DNA from: Ligula intestinalis
Taxonomy: Eukaryota > Platyhelminthes > Cestoda > Diphyllobothriidea > Diphyllobothriidae
Assembly (NCBI GenBank): GCA_036362985.1
Contig: JAYGXS010000003.1
Span: 38,396,495 to 38,460,494 of the forward strand
Length of the DNA stretch: 64,000 bases
Direction: 5' to 3'
Part shown: piece after piece, positions 53,150-64,000 of the stretch
How the letters are laid out: each line of letters starts with the position of its first letter
How positions within the stretch are numbered: position 1 is the stretch's first letter
Translations under genes and position numbers: made by a program
The notes under the pieces: generated by a model
Database searches by the model: none
Seen by the model: only the letters and a program-made list of their open reading frames with translations
What the model was told of the DNA's origin: nothing

Positions 53150-53680
53150 CATAGCTAGTAATGGGTAAGCGGAAATGGTCTTGGCTTCATGTCCTATCCC
53201 TACATAATGCATGCATTATATATTACTGTTTTTAAAGATGTAACTGTCAGAATCTTGGACATCAATCGCCGATTATTTTAAAAATCCTCTTCCTTCGAAT
53301 GGCCGCAGGTTGTTTGTAAACATGCCCGAAAAAAAGAGAACACAATGTCAGTACGTAACACCTAAAATGGCCAACAAAAGTACAGTTAAGAAAAATATTC
53401 AATGATTTGCGTACAGAGAGCGATGGCGACTCAACTTTGAAAGTAGTTTCTCAATGTTACCATCAATGTATATGGCCTTCATTAACTTCTCAGTATTGAA
53501 TAAGAAAACAGCCTAGTGTGGAATCAAACATGATGGACAAATAAAAGCGAGGAGTGTTGATCAGACCTGCAAGTGGACAAAATCTGACGTGGATTTGAAA
53601 TTGAACGGGTGAACAGCTTTAAGTTCCAGTGAAACATTGTCAGGCGTGATAATTAAAACATTTTATGGAAAGGTAGTCTT
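53150..53680. other. Interval without a recognisable gene
   Basis: No reverse-transcriptase sequence continues here, confirming the 5' truncation of the adjoining PLE. Confidence 0.5.
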
Positions 53681-53689
53681 TGATGTCAG

Positions 53690-53990
53690 ACGGGCGTAGT
53701 GCAGGAATGGCAGTTCTAGGGGGAGCAAGTTATCCAACTACTTACATAGTTCTGCACTTCTCTCATCGCCTTAGAGGCCCAGTCCTCACACTAAGCAGGA
53801 CATTAAACTGGAAGCATTGGGGTAGGCAGATGAGCATCACGGGCAAAGGCAATGGAGACTGGAATGATCATTTTTGCCTTATAAACCACCATCAACCAGC
53901 CATACCCGAACCCAAGTTGTGCACAACCCGAGGCTTGAAGCCGAGATTTGTTGGAAAGAAATCCAACTTTCTAACTATTGAGCCGCATGC
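53690..53990 (-). mobile_element. tRNA-derived SINE, copy D
   Basis: Minus strand: an A-box-like GCGGCTCAATAGTTAGAAAG, then a B-box-like CGGCTTCAAGCC, then a body with GGGTTCGGGTATGGCTG and GCAAAAATGATCATTCCAG. It aligns with copy B across the point where the hAT element inserted, which is what shows that insertion was into a SINE. The body continues to about 53690 with TTAATGTCCTGC, as in copy A. Confidence 0.65.
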
Positions 53991-53999
53991 TCGTTGACT

Positions 54000-55740
54000 T
54001 GCTGTTTTAGCTCGGTACTCTTAGCATTCGTTGATGAAAGTTCACCAAACTCACTCGTCCTCTTCTGTCGTGGGGCTCACTTCAGAGGCCCACGAGCAGA
54101 GACACAGCAACCGGTGCTACGGGCAGATGAGCATTAGATTTATCGAATGGCCATTGTCCGTTGCATATTTCGTAACTGAATGCCTTTGTGTCTTTGAGTC
54201 CATCCTCAGGAGCCATTTTAGCATAAATTCAAATGATTAAGTTGCAAATTGCGAATGCAAATACTTTTAATGTTAACAAAGGCGTCTGTCAAATTACTTA
54301 ACTAGTATTTATCGAGAGAGGTAAAGAATATTTCGCTCACGATATAATTGTTGGATAGTTGCCACGAGATGAACCTGATGGATAAATTTAGAGTTTCGAT
54401 GCCAGGAATAGTCGCTTTTTACTAGAATTCGATTTTCGGCCCTTGTCACCGTTTAAAAAGTACATTTTCGGAAAAAAGGGTTGATACGAACATTATTGTA
54501 CGTATGCAATTTAGTATCAATTCTGGGCGGTGTTAAGTGGGAATTGTGCAAAGGCATTTCAGAAAGAACGTTTGACCAAATATCTAATATTCGGTAGAAG
54601 AAGTACTTTAATAAGCAGTTGTTTATTGGATGAATTTTCGACACTGGCGCACCAGGTCATCGGCAGATGGATGGAAATTGTACGAAACAGTTCAGAATAC
54701 TTTCGGGTGCAAATTCAACATGCTGATTTGCTCGAAACTCCCAATCTTCGTTTGTAAAGTCTCGACAGCTGCTTAAAAGATTGTGACAGAATCAAGGTAA
54801 AGTTATATCTACCAACTGTTCCATAGGTTTCTTCGCCACGAGTTTAGAGCATCACATTTTGCGTGATATTATCCTAAAACTACATAGAGAACTTGGATTA
54901 ACATCTTTTTTGACAAGACATGACAATTTAACCTATAAATCTCGTAAATGGTCGGAATTGAAGAGCACAAATGTCAGCGAGATAAGTTTAAAGCAGTACG
55001 GGTTCAGCAGTATAATCAGAATTATGGGAAGGAGCGCTGAATGGCCAGAACAAGGCTTTCACTCACCTGACCTTTTAAATTTGCGCTAAGAGCTGCCATC
55101 AGGGTCAGGAAGAAGTAACAAGTGCAGATGCACCGTAAATTCAGTAGTTGCACGAAAAAACACATACGAACTGGAGAAGCTTAATCGTTCATCACCACAC
55201 CATTTACTAGATTTTTCGCCATCGGGTCAATGTTTGCTGAAATTCTTTCACAAGTTTTGTTTGTTTGTTTGCTTAAGACAGTACCTGACTTTTTGGTTCA
55301 CCGACAATACGATGGGCTGCCTGTATGAGTAATGACCGCACGCATCAAAGGTCTGGGTGAGGAAAAGGATTCAAGAGAGGAAACCTGCGCTTACTGATGC
55401 ACTGTAAAACTGGAAACCAGGACTAAGGCAGCTGGTGACCCTCCGGTTCTCACCTCTCGTTGGGATTTCCACCAAGTGAAGCTTGAAGGGGTGGTTGAGT
55501 GCTGTCGAACACTATCCCCAAACGTAAGCAATATCAACACCTTCCTGAAGTTATTGAGGATCTGTTGCTCTGATGCCTTGCTGACTATTTGTGTGCGACC
55601 ATGTACTCTGAAAAAGTTTAAAACCACATGCAGCCCTGGACAACGGGAAGACAAGTCAGTAGTTAAGCAGTAATAAAAGCATGTTTATACCAGAATGATG
55701 GTTTGATTCTGCAAAATGTTCGAACTCTTACTGAAGTACA
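54000..55740. other. Interval without a recognisable gene
   Basis: Short ORFs only, no recognised domains. Confidence 0.45.
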
Positions 55741-55759
55741 TCCCCAGAGGTGAAGGGGA

Positions 55760-56055
55760 GTTAAACTCACAGCCGCGAAGATAATCGCCCACGCTGGCCG
55801 CAAGACAAGCCGAGAATTGATTAAAGCCTGGGTCTCGGATGATAACTCAGTCAGTCGACTTATCCACCTGGCGCCGGCATGAATCGCCCCGCGCAGACGC
55901 TTTCGATAGAGTATCACTGATGGTTGACTGGCCCCTGTCACCCATAACTGTTGCTTGGTCTTCGTTGAAGCTTTTATCCCTGACGATGGATTCCAGTAAG
56001 AGTTCAAAAGTTCAGACGAATAAAACCATGATTTCGGTGATCGATATGCCTTCTT
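55760..56055 (+). mobile_element. PLE 3' end: nuclease tail plus terminal repeat
   Basis: AAKIIAHAGRKTSRELIKAW, then VSDDNSVSRLIHLAPA and a stop. This parallels AAVKVLAHAGNKTSREFIEDW...ENSVNRCVELAPV of the 14.4 kb ORF closely. The terminal repeat follows with a hammerhead-like core and GACGAATAAAACCATGATTT. It is a short, 5'-truncated insertion of the same subfamily. Confidence 0.8.
55980..56009 (+). ncRNA. Hammerhead core with GAAA mutated
   Basis: CTGACGA at 55980-55986, a stem region TGGATTCCAGTAAGAGTTC, then AAAA instead of GAAA, followed by GTTCAG. It has the same layout as 16611-16640, but the G12 change should inactivate it. Confidence 0.5.
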
Positions 56056-56099
56056 CTTCTACTTCTTTTGCTTCTTGATCTCCTTCTCCTTATCTACTA

Positions 56100-57000
56100 T
56101 ACACACACTGAGGCTGCGAGTATTCACCTCATTTCTGTAAAACTTGTATTTCTATAGTGGATTATGCAAAGTGCGTAGCAGATTACCAGCTCTTACCTCA
56201 ACCCGTACCACTGCCATGGCGAAAGCTACTTCAGCAGCGTCTGTAGTGATGACTGCCATAACAACAGTATACCCACCTGTGCCTGCTTGGGTAGATCCTT
56301 CTTCTAAATTTCCCTCGGTTCCTCCTTTGCGAGTGTAAACTGCACCAAGTCTCCCAGGAGTGAAATCTATCAGAGGAGGTTTCATTTTGATGTTTGGACG
56401 TGTCGCGGGTGGGCTGATGGTGCAGTAACCTAAGTAGCTTTAACTTTCTTCACATCATCATTAGCATCATTAGTGTCATCACCTCCGTCAAAGGACATCA
56501 ATAATAACAAGGTTAATTAGATCGTTCAGCTCATTTGTGCATAAATAATAGCGCAACCTAAGTCATCAGTCCCATTTTGAGGTGAAAGGTGACCTTTTGT
56601 CCTTCTAAAAACGACACTGCAAAACTCTACAGGACTTGGGTCTTTAAAAAATCAATACTGCAACTGCAAAAACAACAAACCCAACCTCCTTAGCGCCTAC
56701 ATCGTCGGTAGCGGCCTGGTCATTTTCAACGGTCTCAAAAACGACTGCGAATAATGCAAACATCATAGTCAATAATTCTGTCCTCGCTCCACTGCAAGAG
56801 GCAGCCCCGATGGTGACGATGCAGCTGATCATTTTAGTTTTTTAAATTAGAACGTCAAGAAGCCGAGAGAGAACAGGTGGGTGCGTACGAGAAACATTGA
56901 GAGGACGTCAAGCGAATAAACTCACTGTCCCAGCGATCAAATCTTCTTCTTCTTCTCAATTGAGAGGACGGTCGTTAGGGGTCCTGTTTGCCTTTGACTT
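56100..57000. other. Interval with a weak coding candidate and a terminal-repeat scrap
   Basis: On the minus strand 56385-56152 is open for 77 codons from an ATG (MKPPLIDFTPGRLGAVYTRK at its start), with a possible splice donor ACAG/GTGGGT after about 37 codons. This is suggestive of a first exon but unsupported. At 56890-56955, GCGAATAAACTC, then GTCCCAGCGATCAAATCTTC resembles the 3' tip of a PLE terminal repeat on the plus strand. Confidence 0.3.
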
Positions 57001-57959
57001 ATAATACTTAACTACACTTATATGTTCAATAGCCTGATTTTCATTTGTTTCGTTAAATTCTACCAATATATGGTCGACTGTCTATCAAAAGGCCTAAGTT
57101 CCTGAGCAACGGGAGTCTATGTTGATGTAGTTGATTATATTTAGCTCACTAAATCAAATATAAGTGGCTTGAATCTAATATTATTGGATCTCTTTCAACA
57201 TAATAAAATATTCATTTAAGCGAGGATTAAATATTTAGCCACCAATTTCGTAAGAGAGTTGAGCAGGGAGAATAGATATTAAGGCCACCTGGGAAGACAG
57301 TTTTGCCGGATAGTTTATTTTTTAAAGACTGTGCAAACTGTGGCTTCATTAGAGCATGCAGCATATTACCCGGCGGACTGAATAACGAAGTATCTACTAG
57401 GTCGACAAAACTTTCAATGCGTATTAAGCAGCTTTCCATCGCATGACTGTTAAGCGTTTAACTGGAAGTCATGTAAAGCACTCACGTTCGTCATACATTT
57501 ACTTGCTTCCAATTGGGAGAAGGTAGAAAAATCAGCCACTTCGGAAATAAGCAACAACTGCAGTTGTCTCAAACTGCTATCATTACCACAACCTCAAAAC
57601 CCAAAATAGCGTCCCACCACAAAATCCTCACTGCCGGTAACGCAAAACCGCAATTCAGATTCACCATCATCGTCGTCGTCATCGCCCCCGCTGTCGCCAA
57701 CGTCAGCCCAGATTACTAATGCCATCATAATCTTCTTCACTATCATACTTACCCCATCATCAAAAGTCATGCTTGAAAACCGCGCAGTCGTCCTTGCAAC
57801 CACGAATGATGGCAACATTCGTTGCAGACGTTTGACTGCTGATTATAATAACCTGAAGGTAAGGTAAACAGGTGAGGTTTGACTCATCCGGTACGGTAAT
57901 ATATGATGGGCAATGGGATCGCACAGTATCAGTATATTTAGATTTACTAAATAGCATAA

Positions 57960-58110
57960 ATCTCAGAAGTGCAGATAGCAGCCCTGATAATTAACTGTCA
58001 TTTTGGGCGGACTTATTATGTGCATGTCTTTGTTGCTTTCTTGAAGCGCAGTGGGGCCACACTTTACATCACGTGGATTTAAATTTAAGCGAAGAGGTGA
58101 CTGTTAATCT
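57960..58110 (+). repeat. Old duplicated segment, copy 1
   Basis: GCAGATAGCAGCC, GATAATTAACTGTCATTTTG and CTTTGCAGTTTCTGCT recur in the same order at 59970-60140. No ORF or element ends were seen. Confidence 0.5.
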
Positions 58111-58149
58111 TTGCAGTTTCTGCTAAAGAGAAAGGATTCCTGCATGGAT

Positions 58150-59450
58150 GCATGTGCGTGTTTTCAAGCAGTGTGCGTTAAACAAAGTGCTATTTAAAAC
58201 ATTGTAATCTGGCTTAAATTCCCCTGATTAGTTAATAGATGTAGCTTCATAGATGGGCCCATATGCGTAAGCATGGCACAGTCAGGTTAGGTGAAATTTC
58301 TGTTGTTGCGAGATTAATGCAAAAATCTTAATTCAGATGAGGCCTAGGTAGGAGATATGCTGTATTTGCGGAGAAATAGCGCCGATATAAACGGATAGTC
58401 GACAACCGATTTTGCATGTAACGGCACCTGTTTATCTTGACATAATTTAAAAGTTGCAAATGAATGTAGGCCGGAACGGCACTTTTAGGAGATAATTAGT
58501 TTTGTTTAGTTCTAAAGGAAGTAAAGAACGAGAAAAATCACACTAGGGATTTTAAAAAAGATTTTCGATTTAAAATAAGTTCCTGAATCAAGTGTTCGTG
58601 CAAGTTTTGTTTTTTAGCTCAAAGAGGGCCTAGGTTAATGTGCTTGTTTTAGGTAGTTTATATGAGCTGTGCATTACATGAAAATTATATTGAACGACTT
58701 GGACAGCTAAGAAGTTGTCATGCTCAATTAATTGATTAAACTTGCTTGCTGGTGGGTATGTTATTTAATTGGCTCGATTATTTTTGAGCACGGCACCAAA
58801 AAAGGAACTAACAATTTAAATTTACAGACTAGTACTTTGCTCTAAACGTGAATGTGTCTGTCTGTCACAGATAAATTATCACTCGAACAACAATTGAAAG
58901 AAAATAATAGCATCTTACGTGTAAAAAATAACATGCATTGCCGAACCACTTGAGCCTTTTTCTCGAAGTTTCTAAAGCGTTTTAGCGAAATAGCTGCTAC
59001 CTTCTTAATGAGTTAATTCTATGCTTGATACTAAAAAGAGCTATTCAATCACTTTTCGGTTTAATAAATTAGCTCGAAGAAAAAGAAGTCGGTGGAGGTG
59101 CATTAATTATATTTTCATTTGGCCGTCCTTTTTGAGTTATTAAATCTAAGATAATTTAAATGCTTAACCCTGTCTGCCCTTTCAGTATGGCAAAGTTTCA
59201 TCAAACACCAACGCGTTTTCCGCTTGGGTACAATCAAATACTGTGGGCCACATAGAGTCACAGAAAACCTACAAAGAGACCATCCGACCAAATTTTCTGG
59301 TAATTGCATACTTATTTTCTAAATATACGAGTTTAAAGTGTCCGTAGTGGCTAAGTTGCTAATTTTCCAAAGGACGAGGGAATGCAGACATTTTTCTTTG
59401 TTAAAATTAACTTGACGGACAGCTGACGCAAAGCTAATCTTTTTATAGTA
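58150..59450. other. Interval without a recognisable gene
   Basis: AT-rich sequence, short ORFs only. Confidence 0.5.
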
Positions 59451-59464
59451 AAATATTGCAGCAT

Positions 59465-59650
59465 ATGTAGGCTTTTAAGGACTAAACTGAAGCCAAGTAT
59501 ACGACGTGACTTGATAGAACAGGGTGTAAAATGAAGCTTTACTGTATCAACTTGAAAGTTTGGAGTTTGCTGTGAAACACGACAACTTAAAAATATTTCT
59601 GTGCCACTGAAATACGTCCAACCACAATATAAACCAAACCCGAAGCAGCA
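59465..59650 (+). repeat. Old duplicated segment, second family, copy 1
   Basis: GTAGGCTTTTAAGGACTAAACTG, AGCC, GCTGTGAAACACGACAACTT and TTTCTGTGCCACTGAAATA match the segment at 63565-63735 in the same order. Confidence 0.45.
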
Positions 59651-59969
59651 CGAATTTTTGAATATTCATAATATCTACGAAAGCGGTATCAGCATAAACG
59701 ATCCCCACGAGTTTCACAGAATGAAAAATTACATATTTCTAACCTGTGCATAATCGATATCAGCACTAACCATTAATGTCATCGTCATTCGCAATAGGGA
59801 AGTCATCATTCTCATTAGGAATGGTGACAAAATTGGTCGAAGAAGTCGGCCTTCTAAAATTGACAGCCTAAAAATAAACCTTTAATTCATATGGGATACT
59901 TATCTGTGTTCCTTAATGCAATTGTACAGTCTCAATTAATTAAAATCTAATAGAGAGCATAAAATCAGG

Positions 59970-60140
59970 ACGCGCAGATAGCAGCTGGGATGATTAACTG
60001 ACATTTTGGTCAGGCTAATTGCGTGCGAGTCCTCGGTGTTTTTTCACAAAACAGAAAGTTCCAGGTGGAATTCAACTTCCTTGGCAGTATAATAGGAATG
60101 CGCGTATGACTAGTAAGCTTTGCAATTTTCTGCTTAAAGG
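59970..60140 (+). repeat. Old duplicated segment, copy 2
   Basis: GCAGATAGCAGCTG, GATGATTAACTGACATTTTG and CTTTGCAATTTTCTGCT correspond to 57960-58110. Confidence 0.5.
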
Positions 60141-60149
60141 ACGGTTGCT

Positions 60150-63100
60150 CCGTAGGTAAAATTGCGCACATCCTGCCCATGTATTTCATCTAAAAACGTA
60201 TTTAAATCCACCGCAGATGCCTCTTGTCTTGCTCCTTCATTTATGCATGCATTTCGTAGGGAATAGCGTGTTTGGGATCACGACTTGGTTAAGTTCTCGG
60301 CGATTCGAGTTATTAAAATGGCTATGGCGGACTCTTGATCGCAGCTAAATTAGTGAAAAAGATATATTTTTCATTTCCAGATTTAAACTGCTGTAATAAG
60401 TTAACTCATGCGTAAACAGTTTACCATTTCTGCAATTAACTGGTCGCATTTTAACGTCTGGCGTATTACCGCCCGCATCAACCTAGCTGCCAATGCAAAA
60501 TTCACTCGCAATCCTGTTTCAAGTAGATCGCCTATTTCGCCAAAAAATCAATTCTGCATTTTGTTTCGATTCGAAAAAATAACTAGAGCAGGTTTGCATT
60601 CCTGACTGTCTAACAGCCTAGTTTCACGTATTTTCAGTCATATCAGGATGCCGGCTTTTAAACAAGCATTTTTCTGATTTTATTCAAAAAGCATAGGCTG
60701 TAATACGAAATACGTATGCTCCTTATTTATTTCCACTGCCTTTTTTTATTGCAAGAAAGCATGCAAAGTATTATTAATGAACTCGTTCGGGAGAAAATTA
60801 TGTTTATTTTACACAACAGTTGTCAGATAGATGTCAAAATCCGAATAAAGAAGCAACCTATCGACCGTTACATTTGCATTTAAGGCTTCAAAACAATATG
60901 AGGTATGCATTCTGCTAATGAGGAGGAAACCACACAGTTTTCTTTAATTTAACAATTAAATTGGTCCTGTTTTAAACTCTTTATGCAATATTTATCAACT
61001 GATGGATATGGTGTTATACACATGAACTCTCAAGGGTCGTAAAAATATCACATTAAGCAATCAGTTTCAAAACCGAAAGAAACCTTTTCTTTATGCATAA
61101 AAAGTTAAACAGGAATAATTTCCTATCAGCAGATTATAAGGGAGAATATAATGTGCATGTCTTTTATAAAAAGCATTTGCATGTATATGGACAGTAAAAG
61201 ATAAATAAGAAATATTCATTCCACTTAAGCTGCCCTTTTTCTCAGGTTGTTAATGAATTTGAACAAGGAAAGCACGGTTAATAAAACTGATAAAAATAAT
61301 CGGGAGCTTAACAAGATGGCAACATTTCATTTAGTTTTATTTTTCCTAAATTATTTCCTTTTAAAGTTAAGCTCCATAATTATCGGAAACATCAGTCTTT
61401 GCATTATTCTCAAAGACTGAATGGGTAAACCTGCCCATTTGAAGCATTTTAAACGAAAAAGGAACGTGCTCAATATGCATATCAAATGAAGCCACCTTAC
61501 TGACTGACATTTCGTTTTGAAACCAATTTAGCAAACTGATTGAATTTGAGAAATAATTTTTGTATTTTCCTTGTGAACAAAATATAATGCATCGAAGAAT
61601 AAGTTTATTAAATGATCTAATATGTGTTTGTTCCTTTTTTACTTTAGGCTTATGAATGGAATTCTAAACGCGTCCATGTTAAACAGTTTTTCAAGAAGAA
61701 AGTGTAGACGAAGAATGCAACTGGATTGCTATTTAATTTTGCGGCCATTTTGGAGAAATTTAAACAAAATAAGTTTAAACGGCTAACCTTATCTGCGCTA
61801 TTGGTATGAAAGTCTTTTCTCGTACAAGGACGCTTTCTCTATTTGGGCAGAATTAATAACTGTGCTCAAAACACAATCATAGGAATAAACCTACTAGGAG
61901 AGAATTTAGCCTTATTTGCTAGCTTTGAGTGGGTAATTGCTGCAAAGGACCTATTTAATGCAACACGCCGAACTTTGCAACTAATTAGTAACCACTCGCA
62001 AATTGGTATTAAGGTATGTTCGAAAACATTAAAATAATATTTAACAACCTTAAACAAATTGATAAAGTGAAGAAAATGCACAGAGGACTAATAGTTTCTT
62101 TAGAAACGGCACTTTTTTAAAGATGTATCAATTTTGAAGACATTACGAATCGGTGTAACTGCGCCGATTAAGTGTAGATATTAATGTCAGGTGAAGTTGT
62201 CAACATTGCATTGTGTGTATATTAGAAGAACCTTACCTTCGTTGAATTTCTTCAAAGATATTTATGGTTGTGCTTTACAATAAGTTTTAGGTCTCCGTTG
62301 AAAGTCCGATGGATATCATATCATTTGCTATCCCTTCCTCCGTAAAATTGAATTATGTTCGACGGGTCGATGAAACATTTAAATGGAAGATACCTCTATA
62401 AACCATGTGCCTAAAAGTTAGACTTGGATACAAGGTGTTATGAAGATGGGCTTTTGCGTTGTATGCATAGATTCATCTAAACTGAAAACCTCATTGCCAA
62501 GGAAATCGACCATCTAAATATAAGTTCGATAGGAATATTCTCAAGTCTAGTACAGGGACTTTTCTTCATAAGTTACTGACTTAAAAGTTTTTCAAGATAA
62601 TATTCAGTAAACGAACATCTTAACTTACGTTTTTCTAAGATAACCTCAAATATACACACCTTTTTGTTTATATTGTAGTGTTATTTTACTTAATTTTACT
62701 ATCCTTAGACCCTGTTCCAACACTACAAGAGCGGCCGAATATAGAGTAAGCTTTTGCGATACCTGTTTATCTTTTGTCCGCTCTGTTTCTTAGTTACGCA
62801 TTAACGAAAAGTATGCTACAAAATATTATCTTATTACATGCTTCAAATTGAACAAAATTTTATACAGTGACCATTTCAACGGTCAAATATACGGATTTTT
62901 TTGGTGGTTCAAAATCTTTGGTGCGGAAGTACAATCACAAGGTTGATTGCTCCGTTGCATGACGAATAACTTCCGGGATTAGGTAAACAATACTTTTACA
63001 ATCTGGATTTTTTCCCTGTTCTCGAAAAATAAAGCAATTTTCCAAACATGCTTTCCACTTAATTACGAGCAGCGAAAGAGATTTATATACACATTTTATG

Positions 63101-63360
63101 GTTATATTGCCATTGTTTTAAAATACAACACACAAAAACAAGAGAAGTTGGTCTATCCTTCTTCATGGCGTGGAGCGTTTCTTTACTATCCGGCTGCCTC
63201 TCAGTCCATCGACATGCTGTTTTTTCTTTAAATTAAAGACTAAACATGCAGTTTTGTTCACCTTAGGCTTTCTGATAATCAAAGCTATCCAACGGATCGA
63301 AATGAAAATACTATATGCACTAAACTACCAACTGGAATTTCGATACTGACTCTGCATGCA
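60150..63360. other. Interval without a recognisable gene
   Basis: Strongly AT-rich, stop codons dense in all frames. A splice-acceptor-like tract occurs near 60380, but the ORF after it (60408-60605) shows no recognisable motif. Confidence 0.45.
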
Positions 63361-63369
63361 GTAGTCCAC

Positions 63370-63429
63370 TGATTTTGTTTCCTCAGAAAATAAGTATGTA
63401 CTTACTTATTTTCTGAGAAAACAAAATCA
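63370..63429. repeat. Near-perfect hairpin, 27-bp arms with 6-nt loop
   Basis: 63370-63396 (TGATTTTGTTTCCTCAG...) pairs with 63403-63429 with a single mismatch. It is AT-rich and could extrude as a cruciform. No flanking duplication was found. Confidence 0.9.
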
Positions 63430-63564
63430 AAGCATACCAAGCAGCTAATAGGTTACTCTTCCGAAACACAAGTGCCTGCAGATCCTCACTGGAGCACTAA
63501 GTTGTAATTAACATAACCATCCGCCGAAGCACTGGCCGTCTTCTCCTGATGAAATATTGCCTTA

Positions 63565-63735
63565 GGCTTTCAAGGTCTGAACTGAAGCCCTACATAGGAA
63601 GCAGTTTGACGGAAGCGGCTATTAACGAAAGATTAACTGCATAAGCCTGATTAATGGGAAGTGGCTGAGAAACACGAAAACTGAGCCATGTTTCTGTTAG
63701 ATTGAAATATCTCCCTCACGCTCGACTAAAATATA
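63565..63735 (+). repeat. Old duplicated segment, second family, copy 2
   Basis: TTAGGCTTTCAAGGTCTGAA, CTGAAGCC, GCTGAGAAACACGAAAACTG and TTTCTGTTAGATTGAAATA parallel 59465-59650. Confidence 0.45.
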
Positions 63736-63934
63736 CACAGTGAACATAGAACCCCACTATTCGAACGTTGTGCATAACGAACGTGAAAAAATTTATCTAA
63801 AGCCAACTGCTAAAAAGTTCAGTAATTAACAACACGCACATATCTAAGCTGTACCGTTTCTGCTAAGGCCTGAATAGTTTAAGTGTATTACCATGCAGCA
63901 TTATTATTAAGCAAGGTTTCATCTCAGAAAGAAA

Positions 63935-64000
63935 TTGTTCGATCGCTGGAGCAAGAAGTTTGTCGGCTTGGCATTTCGGATTCTCGCTTGAAGTCGTTAT
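63935..64000 (-). mobile_element. PLE terminal repeat running off the window edge
   Basis: Minus strand: ATAACGACTTCAAGCGAGAA, TCCGAAATGCCAAGCCGACA, then CTTGCTCCAGCGATCGAAC. The layout is CTGACGA-like core (here ATAACGA), a GACTTC...GAATC stem, GAAA, then the CCAGCGATCG tip, as in the terminal repeats at 42.2 and 16.6 kb. The rest of the element would lie beyond base 64000. Confidence 0.5.

Noticed and set aside
56152..56385. Possible first exon on the minus strand (MKPPLIDFTPGRLG...)
   Set aside because: The start and a donor-like site look reasonable, but no second exon or known family was recognised, so it is mentioned only as a candidate.
1..64000. CRISPR array or other short regularly spaced repeats
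   Set aside because: No set of direct repeats with regular unique spacers was seen, and the sequence is animal-like.

Overview
This window is gene-poor, repeat-rich DNA from an animal nuclear genome, most likely a flatworm and perhaps a large-genome tapeworm. That assignment is inference. It rests on the density of Penelope-like elements (PLEs) carrying a GIY-YIG endonuclease, on a LINE fragment of a type I recognise from flatworm genomes, and on the lack of any operon-like layout. No host gene can be supported with confidence. No rRNA gene, functional tRNA gene or CRISPR array was seen.

Layout. 0.7-4.7 kb: two head-to-head tRNA-derived SINEs, one split by a 3.5 kb hAT transposon with terminal inverted repeats, an 8-bp target duplication and a decayed transposase. 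5.8-8.9 kb: a PLE terminal repeat, a LINE fragment, and a 1.0 kb PLE derivative with an intact endonuclease-only ORF, inverted ends and an exact 12-bp target duplication. 13.5 kb: a 100-N gap flanked by the same 47 bp on both sides. 14.4-16.7 kb: the best coding region of the window, a 642-codon PLE ORF (reverse transcriptase plus GIY-YIG). 17.4-24.1 kb: two decayed PLEs of a second lineage, with an ORF-less inverted-repeat miniature between them. 24.3-27.5 kb: a cluster of a dispersed repeat (called R1 here), a second N gap, and a 128-bp ribozyme-bearing miniature element with a perfect 13-bp target duplication. 31.6-40.3 kb: PLE remnants on both strands. 42.1-42.7 kb: another inverted-repeat miniature. 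47-49 kb: a mariner fossil and the 3' end of a CR1-like LINE. 51.0-53.1 kb: two PLEs meeting tail to tail. 53.7-56.1 kb: a SINE and a PLE 3' end. 57-63.9 kb: AT-rich sequence with old duplications and a hairpin.

Main theme. At least six inverted-repeat units and several solo terminal repeats carry hammerhead-ribozyme cores, CTGANGA then a stem II then GAAA. Hammerheads are known in PLE terminal repeats. What looks worth following here is: (i) very small derivatives (128, about 560, about 610 and 1018 bp), three with clear target duplications of 12-13 bp and one with a weaker 10-bp candidate; (ii) a conserved extension of about 30 bases, with a TTCCCAGGAAGAAATTTGAAG-like core, at one end only of several elements; and (iii) two ribozyme architectures (2-bp versus 7-bp stem II) that track two protein lineages. 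Together these suggest a non-autonomous, ribozyme-bearing PLE family mobilised in trans by relatives such as the 14.4 kb element.
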